From contig ML976728.1 in the NCBI GenBank assembly GCA_010015655.1, positions 228,134-292,133 on the forward strand: a stretch of DNA of 64,000 bases. The letters are read 5' to 3'. The stretch comes from Bimuria novae-zelandiae CBS 107.79 (lineage: Eukaryota > Ascomycota > Dothideomycetes > Pleosporales > Didymosphaeriaceae). Made by a program: the position numbers and the translations under genes. The notes beneath the pieces were generated by a model. That model searched no databases and had not been told where the DNA came from. It saw only the letters and a program-made list of their open reading frames with translations. Positions 59,758 to 64,000 of the stretch are shown here, piece by piece; the first letter of the stretch is position 1; each line of letters begins with the position of its first letter.

Positions 59758-62700
59758 CCCCCTTAGCTTAGGCTTATCCTTAAGCTGGACCTTCGCAGTT
59801 ATTTATTATTCTAACTTAAAGGCCTCTATCCTCTACTAGAGATCCTGCAGGGCAACCTCTTAATTAGTAATCTTATTTAATATATCTTTAAGTCCTAGTT
59901 TATGTAGAAACTTGCTCTATTTGTTTACTAGTAGGGCCTTTATAAGTCTATTAGCGACCATGTCCTCTAAGCGTTAATAGTCTACCTTAATTATTCCTAG
60001 TGCGACCTCTTGCCTCAGCTAATAATTATGGATATCTACATAACAGAGCTTGGTCTGTAACTTAGTAATTTCTTTAGTAATAAGTCAGATTGTTTGCTAA
60101 TTATTATAATTAATTGTAATAAGGGAATCGCTAAGGTTAATCTTTAGTTCCTTTAGTAATCGCGATGTGAATAAAGCCTCCTTAGCCACTTGCGATAGTG
60201 CTAGTAATTTAGCTTTAGTTATTAATGTAGTGACTGTATCTTGCTTGTTTGCTTTCTAGGCGATTAGGCCACTAAATAGCTTAATAATGTATCCTTGCGA
60301 GCTCTTGCGGTCGAGTGTGTTATTGGCAAAGGATGCGTCACTTGCCACTTCTAAAGTATCTGCACCCCCAAGCTAAAGACCTAGTAATTTAGTGTTAGCA
60401 AGGTAGAGGAGAACTTAGTTAGTAGCTGCTTAGTACTCTTTGCTTAGGTTAGACAGGAATCGTGATAATCGGGAGCTTGTAAAGGCGATATCTAGTCAAG
60501 ATGTGACTGTAGCATAAAGAATTAATCTGACTTTGCGCTAGTATCTATTGATCTCACCCTTACTAGCTAGTCCTGTCCTTAGGAGCAATTTGATTGGACC
60601 TATCGGGGTATTATAGTAAATCTTATAGTAATTAATGAGGCGCGATATTTTATTAATATATAAAGCTTATAAAAGCCAGATCTTTCTGCTTAAGCGGTCC
60701 CTGATAATTTCAATTCCTAGAAACCACTGCAGGTCTTTGCCACCCGTGAGTGTGAATTTAGTACTTATTATTGCGAGAGCAGCTTTAGCAGCTTACTTTT
60801 ATAACTTATTATACGCAATAATAATATTATCTATATAAAAGAAGATAATAATGCCATCCTTAATAAGGTAGCATGGCTCGTGGGGTACTGCTTTAAAGCT
60901 AATATTACGGAGTGTTAACGTGAACTCTCTTTGCCAGAGTAGTGGAGATATGCGCAGTCCGTACAGTGCTTTGTGTAGTTTAAGGACTGTGCCTGCTCGC
61001 GAGTAGCCGCGAGGCATTTTTATATAGATTTCTCTATCCAGCTTCGCGTGGACAAACGCGTTAGTAACGTTGTGTTAGATAAGTTCTAGGTCGAAACAAG
61101 CTATAATTACTATAAGCATGCGGAATAATTATCCTATAAGTATTGCGGCGTAGGTTTCTTGCGAGGTAAGGTGCCGCTATTAATTGCCTCGCACTACTAG
61201 CCTTGTCTTGCACTTTTATAATCAATAATACTTATTAAACTTATAGGTATATACCTATATGCAGTCGAGGATTTAATAGCCTGCTACTTTTACTAGAGTG
61301 GTTGCAACCTCACTCTAGGACTTTATTTCCTTGTGGCTCTGTAGATGGGAACGTTCTGCTTCCTTTTACATATTATAGAGAGGGTGATCTTCGAGCTTGC
61401 TTTAGCATGTGGGTGGCTCTAGAAGCACGCTTTAATATGGCTTCTTGCCTAATATAATTATTTGTTAAAGCTGCGCCTTATTAAGAGTCTTGCCTTTATA
61501 TTTGCCACTACTGCTGGCTTTAGTGCCTGCTATAAAGGCTGCGGCCTATAGGCTTGTTTGTAACTACCCTGTTTGCACTCTTTAGGGTGGTATAGCTTAA
61601 TCGCCTCCTGCCATTAATTATGCAAGGAGTGTTACTAGTGGTAGTATTAAGGGAGGTGTTAGATATTCGCACCTAACTTTCCTGCCTTACCTATACTTAG
61701 GAGCTCCTTTAACCTCTTCCTCTAGCGCTTTACTAATTATCTTATCCTTAAAGAAGGACTCAGTGGCATGCTTTTGTTAAGGTAAGGGAGGTAATTTTAC
61801 TAATCGCACCTAGGCTACTATTTCTTCTAATATGCTATACATAAGGTTTTCTATTAGGTCTTTAGTTTTGCCTAAGAATATAGTATCCTCGTCAAATATC
61901 ACGTCGCGAGTACTGATTGTCTTTGCTAAAGAGGGAATCTATATTCTCCAGATATTTGTTAATTTGTAGCTAATAAGGTAGCTAATTCATGCCTTAAGGT
62001 TAAGCCTCTAAAGCCTACTCTTGCCGCGTTTTGTATCGTTAGTTATCGCAAAAGCTTTGCAGCTATATACTTTTAGGTGAGCTTAATTAGGCTTCTTTGG
62101 TTAGGTAACAATGCCGTTCTAAAAAGCTACTATCGTAAAGAACACTTTATATAGAGATCGCTATTAATTAGCGTAGTTTAGCGTTTAATTATATAAGTAG
62201 ACTACGGCTCGGGTGATCTCAGGCTACATCTACTAAGGTAGGTTAGAGTTAAGTCGCATCGCGCGCGCTTTCTCCTTAATTACACCCCTTAAGCGTTTAG
62301 CTCCTTTATTTTATGCTTAAGTATTAGGTGCTAAAGGCTTAATCTTAATGCCTTGCGCTAAGCACTACTTCTTAATGTCTACCTTAATAAAGAAGATCTT
62401 GTTATTAGATTTAATTACTTTTACTATAATATTATATTGTACTTCCATGAACCGCACAAAGGTGCTAAGTAATTTAATAATTAACCGTGCTAGGTAGTTA
62501 TCCTTAAAGTAGAAGTCCCATGCAAAGCTAGAGAATTAATTAGTAATTAGTATTTAGCTCTTCTCTCTTGTTAAGCTATCTACTTTATAGTCGTAAAAAT
62601 CAATTGCGACTCGCTCGCCGGGACCTTCTGTTAGATCTCTGGCTTGCTGGCGTATTTGCCATTTTAGTTTTACTTTGCCACAGGCATTACACTTAACTAT

Positions 62701-63478
62701 AAAAAGACCTTTAATCCTTACCCCCTTAGATTGCTGCACGAGGTGTTCGAGGGCCTAAGAGCCTAAATAGCCTAATCGTTAGTGCCAGGTCTACGCATTT
62801 GCCTTCTGCGGTCTTTATTTAGTGCGTGTATTAGTCTTGTGAGTGGCGTGCGCAGCATTAGTAGGAATACTACCTACTAGCCTTATCTTATGTTCTAAGA
62901 CCTACTATCTATATAGCTCTTAGAGTTCTACTAGCATAGTATTATCTCTTCTCTTTAGAGTCGTTAGGTCTACTCTTATATCCCACCAAAGGCCTTGCCT
63001 CCGGAGTAATCGGAATAATACAAGATTATAGAGCAGATTAGGGCAATAGGCCATATTATTTAGCTATATTAATTAATTACTATTTACACTCTATACGTTA
63101 AGATAGACGCTCCCGTATCCTTTAATCCATATTTATGTATTCCCTGCCCATATAAAGTCTCCTGGCGCCGGTGGATAGTATAAGACAAAGCGATCGATGT
63201 CGTTAAAGATATAGTAGGTTATGCCTAATCAAGTATAGCTAAGCGTCGCAATAGGTACGTGTTTAGGTTAGTGTAGAAGGATGCGGCGTTAAAGCTCGCT
63301 AGGATTTTAGTAATCTTGCGTCCATTTAGTCATTTATTATTAGCCTTAGTAATTCGAGGTAGAGTAGGAGTGTGTGATTGTTTAATTTTAGGTGCCTGTA
63401 ATTTGGCCTTTTTTATTCTTTTTAACTTCTCTTAGAAGTCGGTATCATGTTCTAGCCTAAGCTTGACTAGCTTTACTA
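59499..63478 (-). mobile_element. Ty1/Copia retrotransposon, RIP-degraded, 5' part interrupted
   Basis: Minus-strand element with its 3' LTR at low coordinates. Readable pol motifs from high to low coordinates: GAG-pre-integrase (RLGYLGS-ALEHLV, about 62745-62800), integrase zinc motif C--CGK (about 62690) and GPGERVAIDFYD (about 62600-62640), then reverse transcriptase (LHKALYGLR-SPLLWQRE about 60920-60985, and the FFYIDNI box about 60820, catalytic DD changed to DN). Stops are frequent. No 5' LTR occurs: sequence is interrupted at TA 63479-63480 by a pogo element, so the gag part may continue past the window. Confidence 0.8.
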
Positions 63479-64000
63479 TAACGTGTCCGTGCGCGTGATG
63501 AGCCACTTCGCGTGATGGGCCACCAACACCAAAACATCTCTACGAGAAACGAGGCTGTAGAGCTACACACAGTAGCTATTATCACGAGATTTCTTTATAG
63601 AAGTACTATATTAATACTTGCAATTAACCTGTGCTATTTATATTTACTTAGAAGCTTAACGTTGCGACCGCGCCGCGTGGTCTTGGGTGGAGCTGCTAAT
63701 ACGGCACCTAAGGCTTCCTTAGTAGCTACAGCGTCAACCACACGTTTCTGGCGCTTGTTACTTTGTGTAGGTGGCTGCGAGGCTTTTCTCTTACCCTTCT
63801 GGGTAGATTGTAGAGCTTTTGCTGCGTCACGAGCCTCTTTCTGGCGAGCGCGCTCTGCTGCCTTCTCAGCCCTCTCCTTCTCCCTAGCTACCTTGGCGGC
63901 CTCCCGCCCCACACGCTTCTCCTCTGCAATTTTCTCCTTGTACAGCTTAGCTGCCTTCCTTAACTCAGCTGTCTCTGCTTTTCGAAGCTTTTGCTCCTTT
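63479..64000 (-). mobile_element. Pogo-type transposon, 3' end only (runs off the window)
   Basis: Begins at TA 63479-63480 with TAACGTG, the same first bases as the pogo element at 56801, and includes a subterminal region similar to other Fot ends (ATTATCACGAGATTT near 63575). The composition is little affected by RIP. Confidence 0.75.
63634..64000 (-). CDS. Pogo/Fot transposase C-terminus (partial)
   Basis: An open minus-strand frame from the window edge to a stop at 63634. It encodes a highly charged coiled-coil tail (EKERAEKAAERARQKEARD), then KGKRKASQPP and the terminal TRRGRNVKLLSKYK, typical of fungal pogo-type transposases. The DDE core would lie past the window, so activity cannot be judged. 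Confidence 0.82.
   Translation of the reverse strand, partial: KEQKLRKAETAELRKAAKLYKEKIAEEKRVGREAAKVAREKERAEKAAERARQKEARDAAKALQSTQKGKRKASQPPTQSNKRQKRVVDAVATKEALGAVLAAPPKTTRRGRNVKLLSKYK

Overview
The window looks like nuclear DNA of a filamentous ascomycete (Pezizomycotina; a Dothideomycete is my guess, not shown). Genes carry short introns of 43-84 nt with GTRNGT donors. The proteins include a fungal Zn2Cys6 regulator, an RTA1-family membrane protein, an AA9 polysaccharide monooxygenase and a fungal rhodopsin-like receptor. Dead transposons have G:C to A:T changes with loss of CpA/TpG and gain of TpA, the signature of repeat-induced point mutation (RIP). All statements rest on reading the sequence; no search was run.

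Layout. (1) 1-24700 is an AT-rich, RIP-mutated transposon block. It holds a Ty3/Gypsy chromovirus with both LTRs and a 5-bp target duplication (2893-9467). A multi-level nest of pogo/Fot-type DNA transposons follows (10882-16696), with a younger solo LTR inside (16095-16627). A lightly mutated pogo-type element follows at 16952-19655. (2) 24700-28130 is a small gene island at the block edge. One gene encodes a secreted, lysine-rich protein whose C-terminal half looks like a zinc-dependent deaminase domain, broken by a one-base frame offset at an A8 run. It faces an F-box protein gene with a C2H2-like finger. (3) 28135-33065 holds three Tc1/mariner-type elements; two abut in one palindromic TA target. 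(4) 34481-56730 is the gene-rich part: AA9 LPMO, a Cdc4-type F-box/WD40 protein, pyruvate dehydrogenase E1 alpha (PDA1), a tannase/feruloyl esterase pseudogene, ferrochelatase (HEM15) head-to-head with Ku70, an RTA1-family protein, a Zn2Cys6 regulator, a SET-domain pseudogene, and a rhodopsin-like membrane protein interrupted by 61 consecutive G. (5) 56731-64000 is a second RIP-mutated block with a small inverted-repeat element carrying a pogo element, a Fot remnant, a minus-strand Ty1/Copia retrotransposon, and the 3' end of another pogo-type transposase that runs off the window.

The conserved genes serve housekeeping roles (pyruvate entry to the TCA cycle, haem synthesis, non-homologous end joining, SCF ubiquitin ligation). 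The lineage-specific ones (putative deaminase, LPMO, tannase, RTA1, Zn2Cys6, receptor-like) lie near transposon blocks, and three of them are broken. This fits a genome with a conserved compartment and a fast-evolving, RIP-affected one. Best candidates for novelty are the secreted deaminase-like gene, the poly-G run that stands where a transmembrane segment is expected, and the palindromic site that accepted two Tc1 elements.
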